A stretch of 64,000 nucleotides of DNA from Gemmatimonadaceae bacterium (lineage in GTDB: Bacteria > Gemmatimonadota > Gemmatimonadetes > Gemmatimonadales > Gemmatimonadaceae): the NCBI GenBank assembly GCA_019637445.1, contig JAHBVS010000001.1, positions 717,586 to 781,585 of the forward strand, in the 5' to 3' direction. The position numbers and the translations under genes were made by a program. The notes under the pieces are model-generated. The model had not been told where the DNA came from and did no database searches. It saw only the letters and a list, made by a program, of their open reading frames with translations. The stretch's first letter is position 1; each line of letters begins with the position of its first letter. Of this stretch, positions 35,414 through 46,310 are shown one piece after another.

Positions 35414-36565
35414 TTACGCCCCGGTGGGCGCGCCCACCCCAAGCGCTGCAGTGAGGCGTCCCGCGATGTCCGTCAACTTGCGAGCTGCGGAGCAGTCGGC
35501 ATCTGACACAACAATCGGCGCGCCACGGTCGGCGCCCTCGAGCACCGGCGGGTACAGCGGCACCTCCCCTAGCAGCGGCACACCGATCTCGTCGGAGAGG
35601 CGCTTGCCGCCGCCACTACCGAAGATCGCCATCGGCTTGCCGGTCTCCGGCGACTCGAAGTAGCTCATGTTCTCCACCACGCCAAGCACGGGCACGCCGA
35701 CGCGCTGGAACATCTTGGCGCCGCGCAGCGCATCACCGACCGCGACCTCTTGCGGCGTGGTGACGATCACCGCGCCCGCCACCTGCGTGGCCTGCACCAG
35801 CGAGAGCTGCGCGTCGCCGGTGCCCGGCGGCATGTCCACCAAGAGGAAGTCGAGCCGGCCCCAGGCCACGTCGCGCAGAAACTGCGTGATGATCTTCATC
35901 ACGATCGGCCCGCGCCAGATGGCGGGCTGGTCGCGCTCAATCAGGAAGCCGAGCGAGATGACCTTCACGCCGTGCGCCTCGAGCGGCTGGATCTTGTCGT
36001 CCTTGACCGGCGGCGCCTCGTCCACGCCCATCATCCGCGGGATGTTGGGACCATAGATGTCCGCGTCCATCAGGCCCACGTGGTAGCCCTGCTTGGCGAG
36101 AGCGATCGCCAGGTTCGTGGTCACGGTGGACTTGCCCACGCCGCCCTTGCCCGACGACACGGCGATGATCTTGCCAAGCTGCGGGTAGGCGACCGGCTGC
36201 GGGGCTGGCGGCGTGCGCGGGGCCTGGCGCTCCTCACCCATCACGGGCAGGGCGCGGGACTTGGGCGCGGCCACGTTCCCAGGCTTGCCCTGCGGCGCGT
36301 ACTGGCCGTCCTGCGGCTCGCCCGCGTCCTTCACATCCACGCGCACCTCGGCCACACCATCGACCTTTTCCAGCGCTTGTCGGACCTGTCGGGCCAGTGT
36401 GGGGTCATCGGCCGCGGCGAGCAGCAGCGTCACGCGCACCTTGCCGTCGCGGGTGGCGGCGATGTCACGGACCTGCTGCGACCGGTACAAGGAGGCGCCG
36501 GTGCGTGGGTTGGCGAGCGGGGCCAACGCCTCGGCGAGGCGGCCCTGAAGCGTGTCAGCCGTCAC
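35414..36565 (-). CDS. Mrp/NBP35-family P-loop ATPase lacking the Fe-S cysteines
   Basis: A 383-residue ATPase: N-terminal MIP18-like domain (about 1-85), Pro-rich linker, then the MRP/MinD ATPase with SSGKGGVGKST (about 137-147), LMDADIYGPNIPRMMG, DMPPGTGD and NMSYF. Classical members carry an iron-sulfur-binding CxxC after NMSxF. Here that stretch is ESPETGKPMAIFGSGGGKRL with no cysteine, and the only Cys noticed is elsewhere (DADCSAARK). It is therefore likely an Mrp-type protein with altered or no cluster binding, as seen in some lineages. Start is GTG 36565; a TTG at 36574 is possible. Confidence 0.88.
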   Translation of the reverse strand: MTADTLQGRLAEALAPLANPRTGASLYRSQQVRDIAATRDGKVRVTLLLAAADDPTLARQVRQALEKVDGVAEVRVDVKDAGEPQDGQYAPQGKPGNVAAPKSRALPVMGEERQAPRTPPAPQPVAYPQLGKIIAVSSGKGGVGKSTVTTNLAIALAKQGYHVGLMDADIYGPNIPRMMGVDEAPPVKDDKIQPLEAHGVKVISLGFLIERDQPAIWRGPIVMKIITQFLRDVAWGRLDFLLVDMPPGTGDAQLSLVQATQVAGAVIVTTPQEVAVGDALRGAKMFQRVGVPVLGVVENMSYFESPETGKPMAIFGSGGGKRLSDEIGVPLLGEVPLYPPVLEGADRGAPIVVSDADCSAARKLTDIAGRLTAALGVGAPTGA

Positions 36566-36617
36566 AGCGAGCAATCACGGATGGGGTTAGCGAGGGAGGC
36601 GTGCAATCGCCTGATAC

Positions 36618-36623
36618 TATAAT
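36618..36623 (+). promoter_or_regulatory. Possible -10 element for the minor-pilin operon
   Basis: A perfect TATAAT stands in an otherwise GC-rich gap of about 220 bases, 172 bases before the pilin ATG. No good -35 is seen at 17 bases, so it is only a candidate. The opposite strand (TATAGT) could serve the Mrp gene instead. Confidence 0.3.
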
Positions 36624-36794
36624 GTAACGAGGGTCGTCTTCCTGTCGTCCGGTCGGCTGACATCCGGGTCTGCCACACTGTGATAGCACCTCGTTGCCGC
36701 GACCGTGGCCCACTCGTACACTGTCCATCGAAGCGTGGATGCTGCCGTTCTTGGCGGCAGCCCCACGGGTCGATCTGGAAGGAGGGATTGTCAG

Positions 36795-37379
36795 ATGCAG
36801 CAACGAATCGGATCCGAACGCGGCGCTCGCGCCGGCTTCACCCTGATGGAAATGGTGACCGTGGTTGCCATCATCGGGATTGTCGCGGCGTTCGCCCTGC
36901 CCCGCATCGACATTGCCGCATACCGTGTGAATTCGTCGTTCCAGATCCTGGGATCCACGATGCTGACGGCCCAACGCCAGGCGCTCACGCAGCAGCACGA
37001 CGTGCAGGTGCGCTTCGACCGGGACGGGCGGCGCGTGATCCTGCTCGAGGATCGCAACAACAACGGCTCCCAGGATTCCGGCGAGCGGCTTCGGTCGGTC
37101 ACCTTGGGCGAGTCGGTGCTCTTCGGTATCGGTGACGCCCCTGCCCGTGGCGCGCTCTCGAGTGACATCTCGTTCACGAGGCAGGTCTCGGGCGTGCCGG
37201 TGGTGACGTTCCACCGCGACGGCTCGGCAAGCGAGGGCGGCGGCTTCTATATCACCAGCGTACGCGCAGCCAGCGCGGCCAGCTATCCGCAGCACAGCCG
37301 GCTGATCCTCGTCGAGCGCTCGACTGGGCGCGCGACGACGTACAAGTACCTGGATGGCGCGTGGAGAAAGGGGTACTGA
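36795..37379 (+). CDS. Minor pilin/pseudopilin, GspH-type
   Basis: A 194-residue prepilin. The cleavage and assembly motif is RAGFTLMEMVTVVAIIGIVAAFALP: Gly before Phe+1 and Glu+5, the standard type IV prepilin leader, followed by a hydrophobic helix. The globular part (LLEDRNNNGSQDSGERLRSV) fits GspH-like minor pseudopilins. ATG 36795 has a GGAGG about ten bases upstream (36781-36785). It leads a four-gene run. No pilus motor or secretin is in the window. Confidence 0.88.
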   Translation: MQQRIGSERGARAGFTLMEMVTVVAIIGIVAAFALPRIDIAAYRVNSSFQILGSTMLTAQRQALTQQHDVQVRFDRDGRRVILLEDRNNNGSQDSGERLRSVTLGESVLFGIGDAPARGALSSDISFTRQVSGVPVVTFHRDGSASEGGGFYITSVRAASAASYPQHSRLILVERSTGRATTYKYLDGAWRKGY

Positions 37380-37750
37380 TGTCTCGTCGCGGCTTCACCC
37401 TCGTCGAGGTCGTGGTGGCCCTGAGCATCCTCACCGTGGTGATGCTCGCGCTGATCACACTCACCCTGCGCACGATGCATACCTCGATCATCTTCGACCG
37501 GGAGCAGGCGGCGCTGCAGCTGGTGACGGACCGGACCGACCAGATCCTGTTCGATCCGCGCTATGACGTGCTGGACTCCATCTATGTCGGGACGGAAAAC
37601 AACTTCCCGACGCTGGACGGCCTCTCGCGCGTCACGACGTTCCGGCACGTCGTCGACTCCATCAACGACTACAAGAAGTTCACCGTGACCGTGTCGGGTT
37701 CGGGAATGGCGAATCCCATCGCCCGCACCATTACCGTGGCGGCCCCATGA
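37379..37750 (+). CDS. Minor pilin/pseudopilin, GspI/PilV-type
   Basis: A 123-residue prepilin starting MSRRGFTLVEVVVALSILTVV, with the Gly/Phe cleavage site and Glu+5, followed by a small globular domain. ATG at 37379 shares its A with the preceding stop (TGATG), showing translational coupling. The size and leader fit the GspI/PilV group. Confidence 0.88.
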   Translation: MSRRGFTLVEVVVALSILTVVMLALITLTLRTMHTSIIFDREQAALQLVTDRTDQILFDPRYDVLDSIYVGTENNFPTLDGLSRVTTFRHVVDSINDYKKFTVTVSGSGMANPIARTITVAAP

Positions 37751-38925
37751 CCACCGCTCCGCGACTTCGGGCGCGGCCCGGCCTGACCTTGGTCGAGCTC
37801 ACCGTCTCCCTGCTGATCTTCTCGCTGGTGATGGCCGGCGCGCTGTCGATGCTCAAGAGCGAGAGCCGCCGCTTCCAGTTGGGCGGCGAGCGCTCCGCCA
37901 TCTACCAGAACGGCCGCTTCGCGCTCAACGAACTCGAGAAGGACCTCCGGACCTCCGGCGCGGGCGCGCCGGACATCCAGCCGCAGATGGTCTATCTCTC
38001 CGACTCGGTGTTGGTGTTCAACGCCAACTACTGGACGAACACGGCGGGCGACGTCGAGGCCGTGTACTACTCGGCCGATGCGCCGGACAGCGCCGTCGCG
38101 GCAATGCGCACCAACAGCAAGATCACGATTCCATACACGGCCATCCAGTACCCGGACACGAACTACCTCGTCGCGGGACTGAACTCCTCGGCCGAGACGA
38201 TGACGTTCTACTTCCGGGCAGACTCCTCGACGGCCCGTACGGACGACTACATCCTGTGGCGGCGCATCAATAACCTCACGCCCGAGGTTGTGTCGTCGAA
38301 CATCCTGCGGAGCTCGAACGAGCCGTTCTTCCGCTACTTCCGACTGTTTGCGACCTCGTCCGCGCAGTGGATCGACACAGTGCCGCGCAACCAGCTGCCG
38401 ATGCGCCACCAGCGGCCGATCCATCTGGCCAACAACGACACGGGGACGCTTGCCCGGATCGACAGCATCCGCGGCATCCGCGTCAGCTTCACGGTTACCA
38501 ACGGTCGCGTGGGTGATGCGGCCGGCGAGCAGACGCGCGCCCTCACGCGCCTCATCCGCCTGCCAAACGTCGGCCTGACGAACACCAAGACCTGCGGCGA
38601 CGAGCCGCTGTTCACCAGCAACGTCACGGGTGTCGCCGGCGTCATGCCGGACAGCGTGACCCGCTTCGTCCGGATCAACTTCCTCCGCTCCGTGGACGAG
38701 TTGACGGGCGAGAAGGACGTGGAGCGCTACGTCATCTGGCGCCGCGGCCTGCTCGCCACCGACTGGGGCGACCCGCTCGTCACGATCCCGGGTGGCGACT
38801 CGCTGTACACCTACATCGACCAGACCGTCGAGGCCGGGCAGTCGTACCGCTACGCCGTCTCCGCCCAGGACTGCACGCCTTCCCTGTCCTCGCAACGCAC
38901 CTCTTCCATCATCCTCGTCCTATGA
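37747..38925 (+). CDS. Minor pilin/pseudopilin, GspJ/PilW-type
   Basis: A 392-residue prepilin with leader RARPGLTLVELTVSLLIFSLVM. Leu rather than Phe occupies the +1 position, but Gly-1 and Glu+5 are kept. The long extracellular part is Thr/Ser/Asp-rich with many aromatic residues, as in PilW-like proteins. ATG overlaps the previous stop by four bases. Confidence 0.85.
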   Translation: MTTAPRLRARPGLTLVELTVSLLIFSLVMAGALSMLKSESRRFQLGGERSAIYQNGRFALNELEKDLRTSGAGAPDIQPQMVYLSDSVLVFNANYWTNTAGDVEAVYYSADAPDSAVAAMRTNSKITIPYTAIQYPDTNYLVAGLNSSAETMTFYFRADSSTARTDDYILWRRINNLTPEVVSSNILRSSNEPFFRYFRLFATSSAQWIDTVPRNQLPMRHQRPIHLANNDTGTLARIDSIRGIRVSFTVTNGRVGDAAGEQTRALTRLIRLPNVGLTNTKTCGDEPLFTSNVTGVAGVMPDSVTRFVRINFLRSVDELTGEKDVERYVIWRRGLLATDWGDPLVTIPGGDSLYTYIDQTVEAGQSYRYAVSAQDCTPSLSSQRTSSIILVL

Positions 38926-40772
38926 GCCTCCGCGTCCATTTCCATCGACGCCGCGCCCTCCGCGCCCGCCGCGGAATGGCGCTGGCGCTCGTCCTGATGG
39001 TCTTCATGGCCGTCGCCGCCATCGCGGCCGGCGCGTCGTACCTCGGCCTCAACACCACGTTGATCCGGGCCTTCCACACGCGACTCTCGCTGATGGAAAG
39101 TGTCGCCGACGCCGGACTCGAGCAGGCGCGCTCCGCGCTGAACGGCAACGCGAACCTCTATCCCGATACCGGATATGTGGTCTACGAGAACGCCGTCGCG
39201 GTCACGGACGCGGCGGGCAACGCCATCCCCGGCGTCCGCCGCACCACCTATGTGGGTCCCTCCGGTATCACGTCGGGACAGTACGGCGTGTTCGGCAGTG
39301 CCGTCTCTGTGGTCACCGACCAGTTCGGCAACCGACTCGTGCGCCGCATGGAAGTGATGCAGGAAAGTTTCGCCAAGTACGCCTACTTCACGGACGTCGA
39401 GGGCAATATCGTCTTCGGCGCCAACGACGTGTTGTACGGGCCGGTCCACTCGAACGACCGCATCCGCATCCAGACGGCCAACCCCGGCGCGACGTTCTGG
39501 GGCAAGCTCAAGACGGCGCGGGACATCGTGAATCGCAATTGGGGCAATTACAATGCGGGCTACGAGGAGAATGCGCCCGAGATCCCGTTCCCGGAGACGC
39601 AGGACCTCAACAAGCTCCTCGCGCAGGCAACCCTCGGCGGCACGAACTTCACCAGCTCCACCGCAGGCGGCGCCGGCCAGGCCACGATGCGCATTGAGTT
39701 TGTCGCGCTGGATCTCAATGCAGACGGCGATTCCACCGACGCGGACGAGGGCTTCTTCAAAGTCTACCGCGTGGCGAACAACAACAACGCGTGGTTTGTC
39801 GTGGCCGACACCACGGGAAATTTCGGCTCCAACGGATTGCGCGATTCCCGCAATTGCGGCCACACGCTCTCCAGCGGCACGGGCAACCACTCGGCGTTCA
39901 AGACCTTCCGGCACCACAGCGGCAACTCGAACTCCTCCGACCAGAAGCCCTGGGCCATCAACAACGGCCAGAACCGCCATTGCTATCTCGGCGGGTCGGA
40001 CGTCCTGAACGACTGGACGTCGCCGGCAGGCCGCTTCCTGGCCACCGATTCACTCGGCAGCTGGATCCAGTGGACCGGCACGGTCGATGCCCGTGTGTCC
40101 GCCGTCCGACCGCAGGATGCCGCCTACCTCTGGCCATTGTCCCGCGCCCTCAATCCGAACTTCAAGGGCGTGATCCACGTGACCGGCAAGGTCGCGGTCA
40201 GCGGCAAGCTGCGCGGCTCCCTCACGTTAGCAGCCACTGGCAACATCATCATCGTCGACCACCTGACCTACGTTACGAACCCAGGCGGCACGACGCCCTG
40301 CAACTCGGCTGAGCGCGACATCCTGGGCCTGTTCAGCGGCAACGACATCTATATGGCGCACAATCTCCTGAACTCGCCGTGGCGCGCGGGTCCTGGGACG
40401 ACCGGATCGCATCGAACCTGGGCGAATCGCAGCTCGGATGAGTACGTGCACGCCGTGGTTCTGGCGCTGGGCCAGTTTGGCGCCTACGCATACGACGAGG
40501 GCCCGACCAACGTCGAGGACTGCTCGGGCACGAACAACGAGCGCGGCTGTCTCTACCTCACGGGCGGCATCATCCAGTACTCGCGCGGTCCGGTGGGCAT
40601 CACGGACGGTCGCGGCTACACCAAGCGCTACCAGTACGACGCCTGCGCGGGTGCCAACCCGCCGCCCTACTTCCCCACCACCGGGCACTTCGTACGAGGA
40701 CACTACTACGAAGTCGAGCCCTCCAACTTCAACATCGCCACCTACTGGGCGAGCCTGGTCCCGGCCCCGTAG
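38922..40772 (+). CDS. PilX-like/DUF4900 pilus-associated protein
   Basis: A 616-residue protein opening with a positively charged stretch and RRGMALALVLMVFMAVAAIAAGASYL. This resembles a PilX-type leader without Glu+5. Its large outside domain includes VLYGPVHSNDRIRI, a feature of DUF4900 proteins, and repeated aromatic/Asn-rich segments. ATG overlaps the previous stop by four bases. It ends the operon. It may cap or modify the pilus tip, as PilX-like proteins with pilins do, but this is an inference. Confidence 0.8.
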   Translation: MSLRVHFHRRRALRARRGMALALVLMVFMAVAAIAAGASYLGLNTTLIRAFHTRLSLMESVADAGLEQARSALNGNANLYPDTGYVVYENAVAVTDAAGNAIPGVRRTTYVGPSGITSGQYGVFGSAVSVVTDQFGNRLVRRMEVMQESFAKYAYFTDVEGNIVFGANDVLYGPVHSNDRIRIQTANPGATFWGKLKTARDIVNRNWGNYNAGYEENAPEIPFPETQDLNKLLAQATLGGTNFTSSTAGGAGQATMRIEFVALDLNADGDSTDADEGFFKVYRVANNNNAWFVVADTTGNFGSNGLRDSRNCGHTLSSGTGNHSAFKTFRHHSGNSNSSDQKPWAINNGQNRHCYLGGSDVLNDWTSPAGRFLATDSLGSWIQWTGTVDARVSAVRPQDAAYLWPLSRALNPNFKGVIHVTGKVAVSGKLRGSLTLAATGNIIIVDHLTYVTNPGGTTPCNSAERDILGLFSGNDIYMAHNLLNSPWRAGPGTTGSHRTWANRSSDEYVHAVVLALGQFGAYAYDEGPTNVEDCSGTNNERGCLYLTGGIIQYSRGPVGITDGRGYTKRYQYDACAGANPPPYFPTTGHFVRGHYYEVEPSNFNIATYWASLVPAP

Positions 40773-40781
40773 TCCTGTGCG

Positions 40782-41816
40782 CTAGCTGAGTTCGCCCTCG
40801 CCCCGAGGGCGCATTGCAAGTCGCGAAGCCTCGAGGATCCGGTCACGGACCGCCTCGAGGCTTCCGGCTATCAGGGCACCGGAAGCCCGTGCGTGCCCAC
40901 CGCCGCCGAACTGTCGGGCCAGCGCGTTGACGTCCACGCCGGCGACGCTCCGGAAGGACACCTTCACCTTCCCGTGGCCGAGGTCCCGGAACAGCAGCGC
41001 CAGCCGCACGCCAGCAATGCTTCGCGGATACTCGGCCACGCCATCGAGGTCCTCGCTGTTCACGCCGTGCTTTTCCAGCGCACCGGCGACGAGGCTCACC
41101 CACGCGAGTCCGTACTCTAGGTCCACCTGCAGCGAATCGAGGGCATCGCGCAGCAAGTAGAGGCGGCCCACCGGCACACTGCCATAGATGCGCTTGTACA
41201 TCTCCTCGGGGTCCACGCCGACAGCCAGCAGGTCAGCGGCGATGGCCAGCGCCCGCGGCGACGTGTTGGCGAAGCGGAAGCCCCCCGTGTCCGTCACCAG
41301 CGACGTGTACAGCGACTTCGCGATGGAGGGCGAAATCTGCAGCTGCTGCTCCTTCGCGAAGTCATAGACCAACTCCGCCGTCGCACAGGCCGCGGTGTCG
41401 CTGAGCAGGATTCGACCCGGCGGTTCCTCGCCCGGCAGGTGGTGGTCGATGACCAGCGCGTCCTGCGGCATCGCCCGCACCGCGTCCGCGAGGTTGCCCA
41501 GGCGCCCGAGGTCGCTGATATCGAGCACGATGAGCCGATCTGCGTCGGCCAGCGCCGCCGCGCCGTCCAGCGAACGGTCCTCGACGTCATCGCCCAGCAA
41601 CCAGCGAAACAGCTCGGGCCACGGCGTCGGGTTCACCACGTAGGCGCGTACGCCCAGCTGGCCGAGCAGCCGAGCCAACGCGGTCTGCGAGCCACAGCCA
41701 TCCCCATCGGCATTGATGTGCGTGCTCAGCGCAACGGTCATCCCGGGCCGGAGCTCGGCCACGATCTTCCGAATGGCCGCGCGCCGCGGCGGCGGCACCT
41801 GCAGCAACTCACTCAC
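40782..41816 (-). CDS. DHH/DHHA1 phosphoesterase (NrnA-like)
   Basis: A 344-residue phosphoesterase of the DHH family: STHINADGDGCGSQ (31-44), the DHH motif VIDHHLPG (122-129), and the C-terminal DHHA1 motif FGGGGHARASGALI. NrnA-type enzymes hydrolyse oligoribonucleotides and 3'-phosphoadenosine-5'-phosphate. The GTG at 41816 overlaps the permease end by 8 bases. The frame is open further upstream only inside the permease gene. Confidence 0.9.
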   Translation of the reverse strand: MSELLQVPPPRRAAIRKIVAELRPGMTVALSTHINADGDGCGSQTALARLLGQLGVRAYVVNPTPWPELFRWLLGDDVEDRSLDGAAALADADRLIVLDISDLGRLGNLADAVRAMPQDALVIDHHLPGEEPPGRILLSDTAACATAELVYDFAKEQQLQISPSIAKSLYTSLVTDTGGFRFANTSPRALAIAADLLAVGVDPEEMYKRIYGSVPVGRLYLLRDALDSLQVDLEYGLAWVSLVAGALEKHGVNSEDLDGVAEYPRSIAGVRLALLFRDLGHGKVKVSFRSVAGVDVNALARQFGGGGHARASGALIAGSLEAVRDRILEASRLAMRPRGEGELS

Positions 41817-43284
41817 TGGACGTCGCGAGCCGTGAATTGAAGCGGCCGTACACGAAGTAGATGACCAGGCCAATCGCCATCCAGACGCCAAGCCGCGCCC
41901 AGGTGTCGGGCGGCAGGCTGTACATCAGGTAGCCGCAGACGATGATGCCGCCCAGCGGCACGAAGGGCACCAGCGGCGTGCGGAACGGCCGCTCGATGTC
42001 GGGCCGACGGCGGCGAAGGATCAACACACCCGCGCAGACGATCATGAACGCGAACAGCGTGCCGATCGAGACCAAGTGCCCGAGGATGCCGATCGGGAAG
42101 AGGCCGGCGAACACCGCGGCGAACACGCCCGTGATGATCGTGGCCAGCCACGGCGTCTGGAACTTTGGGTGCACCTTGCCGAAGACGGGCGGCAGCAGCC
42201 CGTCGCGGGACATCGCGTAGAAGATGCGCGGCTGGCCCATCAGCATCACGAGCACCACCGAGGCCAGGCCGGCAATCGCGCCGATGGTCGCGGCGTACTT
42301 GAGCCAGGACAGCGCCGGGCCGGCCGCGTCGAGTGCCACGTACACTGGCTCCGCCACATCCAGCTGCGGGTACGGCACCATGCCCGTCATCACCAGCGCC
42401 ATCAGGATGTAGAGCAGCGTGCAGATGGCCAGCGAGGCGAGGATGCCGATCGGCAGGTCGCGCTGCGGATTCCTCGCCTCCTGCGCCGCCGTGGAGACCG
42501 CGTCGAATCCGATGTAGGCGAAGAAGATCACGCCGGCGCCGGCAAAGATGCCGCTCCAGCCGAACTTGCCCGGGATCGCCGCGCCCGTCACGGCGTCCGT
42601 CAGCGCCGGCGGGATGAACGGGCTCCAGTTCGCCGCATCCACATAGAAGAAGCCGAATGCGATCACCAACAGCACGATGCCGACCTTCACGTACACGATC
42701 AGGTTGTTGAGCCGCGCCGACTCCTTGATGCCGAGCACCAGCAGCGTGGTCATCAGCAGCACCAGCGCTACCGCCGGCAAGTTGATGATCGCGCCCGTGC
42801 GCACCAGCGTGTGGGTGCCTTCGATTGAGAATGGCGCATTCACGAGCGCCGACGGCAGATTGATGCCCAAGTCGCTCAGGAACTGCACGAAGTAGCCGGA
42901 CCAGCCCACCGCCACGGTGGAGGCCGCGAACAGGTACTCGAGGATGAGGTCCCAGCCGATGATCCAGGCAAAGAGCTCGCCGAGCGTCGCGTAGCCATAC
43001 GTGTACGCCGACCCCGCGATCGGAATCATCGACGCGAACTCGGCGTAGCAGAGGCCCGCGAAGGCGCAGCCGAGTCCGGCAATCATGAACGAGATGACGA
43101 TGGCCGGCCCCGCGTGCTGCGCGGCCGCCGTGCCCGTCAACACGAAGATGCCGGCGCCGATGATGGCGCCGACGCCGAGCAGGGTGAGGTTCGTCGCGGT
43201 GAGCGACCGCTTGAGCGTGTGCTCACCCTCGCCGCTGGCCTCCTGGGTCAGGACGGCGAGTGACTTCGTGGACCAGAGTCCCAT
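41809..43284 (-). CDS. Amino-acid permease (APC superfamily)
   Basis: A 491-residue transporter with about twelve membrane helices. The family motif of the first helix (GVGAIIGAGIFVLTGTAAAQHAGPAI) and segments such as CAFAGLCYAEFASMIPIAGSAYTYGYATLGE fit the cationic amino-acid transporter group of the APC family. The substrate is unknown. It begins one base after the guaB stop, so the genes are probably cotranscribed. Confidence 0.88.
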   Translation of the reverse strand: MGLWSTKSLAVLTQEASGEGEHTLKRSLTATNLTLLGVGAIIGAGIFVLTGTAAAQHAGPAIVISFMIAGLGCAFAGLCYAEFASMIPIAGSAYTYGYATLGELFAWIIGWDLILEYLFAASTVAVGWSGYFVQFLSDLGINLPSALVNAPFSIEGTHTLVRTGAIINLPAVALVLLMTTLLVLGIKESARLNNLIVYVKVGIVLLVIAFGFFYVDAANWSPFIPPALTDAVTGAAIPGKFGWSGIFAGAGVIFFAYIGFDAVSTAAQEARNPQRDLPIGILASLAICTLLYILMALVMTGMVPYPQLDVAEPVYVALDAAGPALSWLKYAATIGAIAGLASVVLVMLMGQPRIFYAMSRDGLLPPVFGKVHPKFQTPWLATIITGVFAAVFAGLFPIGILGHLVSIGTLFAFMIVCAGVLILRRRRPDIERPFRTPLVPFVPLGGIIVCGYLMYSLPPDTWARLGVWMAIGLVIYFVYGRFNSRLATSSE

Positions 43285-45166
<1,882 letters not shown>

Positions 45167-45199
45167 GACAGTGAACCTTCGTCGTGGGTCTGCCGAATA

Positions 45200-46180
45200 C
45201 TACGGCGGTCCCCAGCGGGCGGTGACACCGCGGGTGTCCACGTGCACGAAGGGGCTGCGGCCGTTGGAGCCTGCGTACAGGCCGATGCCACCCGTGAGTT
45301 CGGGGAACCAGCGCTCGACCTGCCGCACCACGCCGGCGAGCACTTGGGCGTCAGCCAGGGTCACGCGGCCATCGCCGTTGAGGTCGTCCATCCGGCCATC
45401 GCCGTTCCCGTCCACGAAGATGTCGGCGGCGTCGCCGTACTGGTGTCTCGAGTCTGGCGTCTGGGCCGAACGCACGCCGCGCGCGTTCGTCTGGGGGGTG
45501 CGGAAGCCGGAATTGAGGACCAGCCGCGCCCGCGAGTGGCCAGCAGCCCGCAGGGCATCGGTAATCAGCTCCAGCTTGTCCACCAGGCGGAGGTCGAGCA
45601 CTAGGGCCTTGGGCCACACCTCCTCTTGGCTGTGATCAAGGAAGTCCCGGAGCCGGAACTGGCGCGACAGCCGCAGTTCCGCGTTCTCCTCCGTGACCTC
45701 AATGAAGCCGTCCGGCAGGCGATAGGCGTCCTCGCGAGGCTCGCGCCCCTCGTACGGCCAGCGCCCGACCCGGTAGACCCCGACCCGCCCTTCCTGCTTC
45801 TCGGCGAATGGCCGCAGGGTGATGAAGGCGAAGGGGACACCGGAGAGTGAGTCCCGCACGCGCCAGACGGCGGGTCGGCGGATCGATTCCGGGCCAAAGA
45901 GCCGCGCGACGGGCCGAGCGGCCTCGTCGGCGGTGGGCGGCACGATGCGCGCAAACAACCGCCCGCTGCGCCCCCAGAGCGAGTCCGGGATGGCGAGGCT
46001 TGGCAGGTCGGGGTCGAGCCGTGGATCGGGTGGGGTGCTGCGTCCGCCGAGGGTCACTGCGGCAGCCGCGAGTAGGAAGGCGGCGCGCACGGACCAGGCG
46101 AGACTTGGTAGCAGAGGTCGCACACAGTCGGGTTGGGGTCCCACCGGTCCCAGGAGGAACGGCCGGCGGTTCTTCAACAA
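45200..46180 (-). CDS. M15-like peptidase with EF-hand/dockerin-like insert
   Basis: A 326-residue exported protein. A membrane or signal segment is near residues 31-44 after a basic N-terminus. The C-terminal half has the metal-site pattern of M15/DUF882 peptidases: LVLNSGFRTPQTN, DSRHQYGDAADI and SPFVHVDTRGV. Between them lies DGNGDGRMDDLNGDGRVTLADAQVL, two calcium-loop motifs of the dockerin/EF-hand type. Such enzymes cut peptidoglycan stem peptides at the cell wall. The insert may bind calcium and anchor the protein or gate activity, but this is an inference. Confidence 0.78.
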   Translation of the reverse strand: MLKNRRPFLLGPVGPQPDCVRPLLPSLAWSVRAAFLLAAAAVTLGGRSTPPDPRLDPDLPSLAIPDSLWGRSGRLFARIVPPTADEAARPVARLFGPESIRRPAVWRVRDSLSGVPFAFITLRPFAEKQEGRVGVYRVGRWPYEGREPREDAYRLPDGFIEVTEENAELRLSRQFRLRDFLDHSQEEVWPKALVLDLRLVDKLELITDALRAAGHSRARLVLNSGFRTPQTNARGVRSAQTPDSRHQYGDAADIFVDGNGDGRMDDLNGDGRVTLADAQVLAGVVRQVERWFPELTGGIGLYAGSNGRSPFVHVDTRGVTARWGPP

Positions 46181-46310
46181 TCCGACGTCAAGCTAGGTTG
46201 CTTGGATTCACAGCGGGAGTGGCCTGACGCGAACCGTTCGGTCAGCTCCAATGCTTGTCCGATAGGCCAGATTCTTATTTCCCGTCCGCCGGAATTCGCT
46301 GCCTAAAAGG

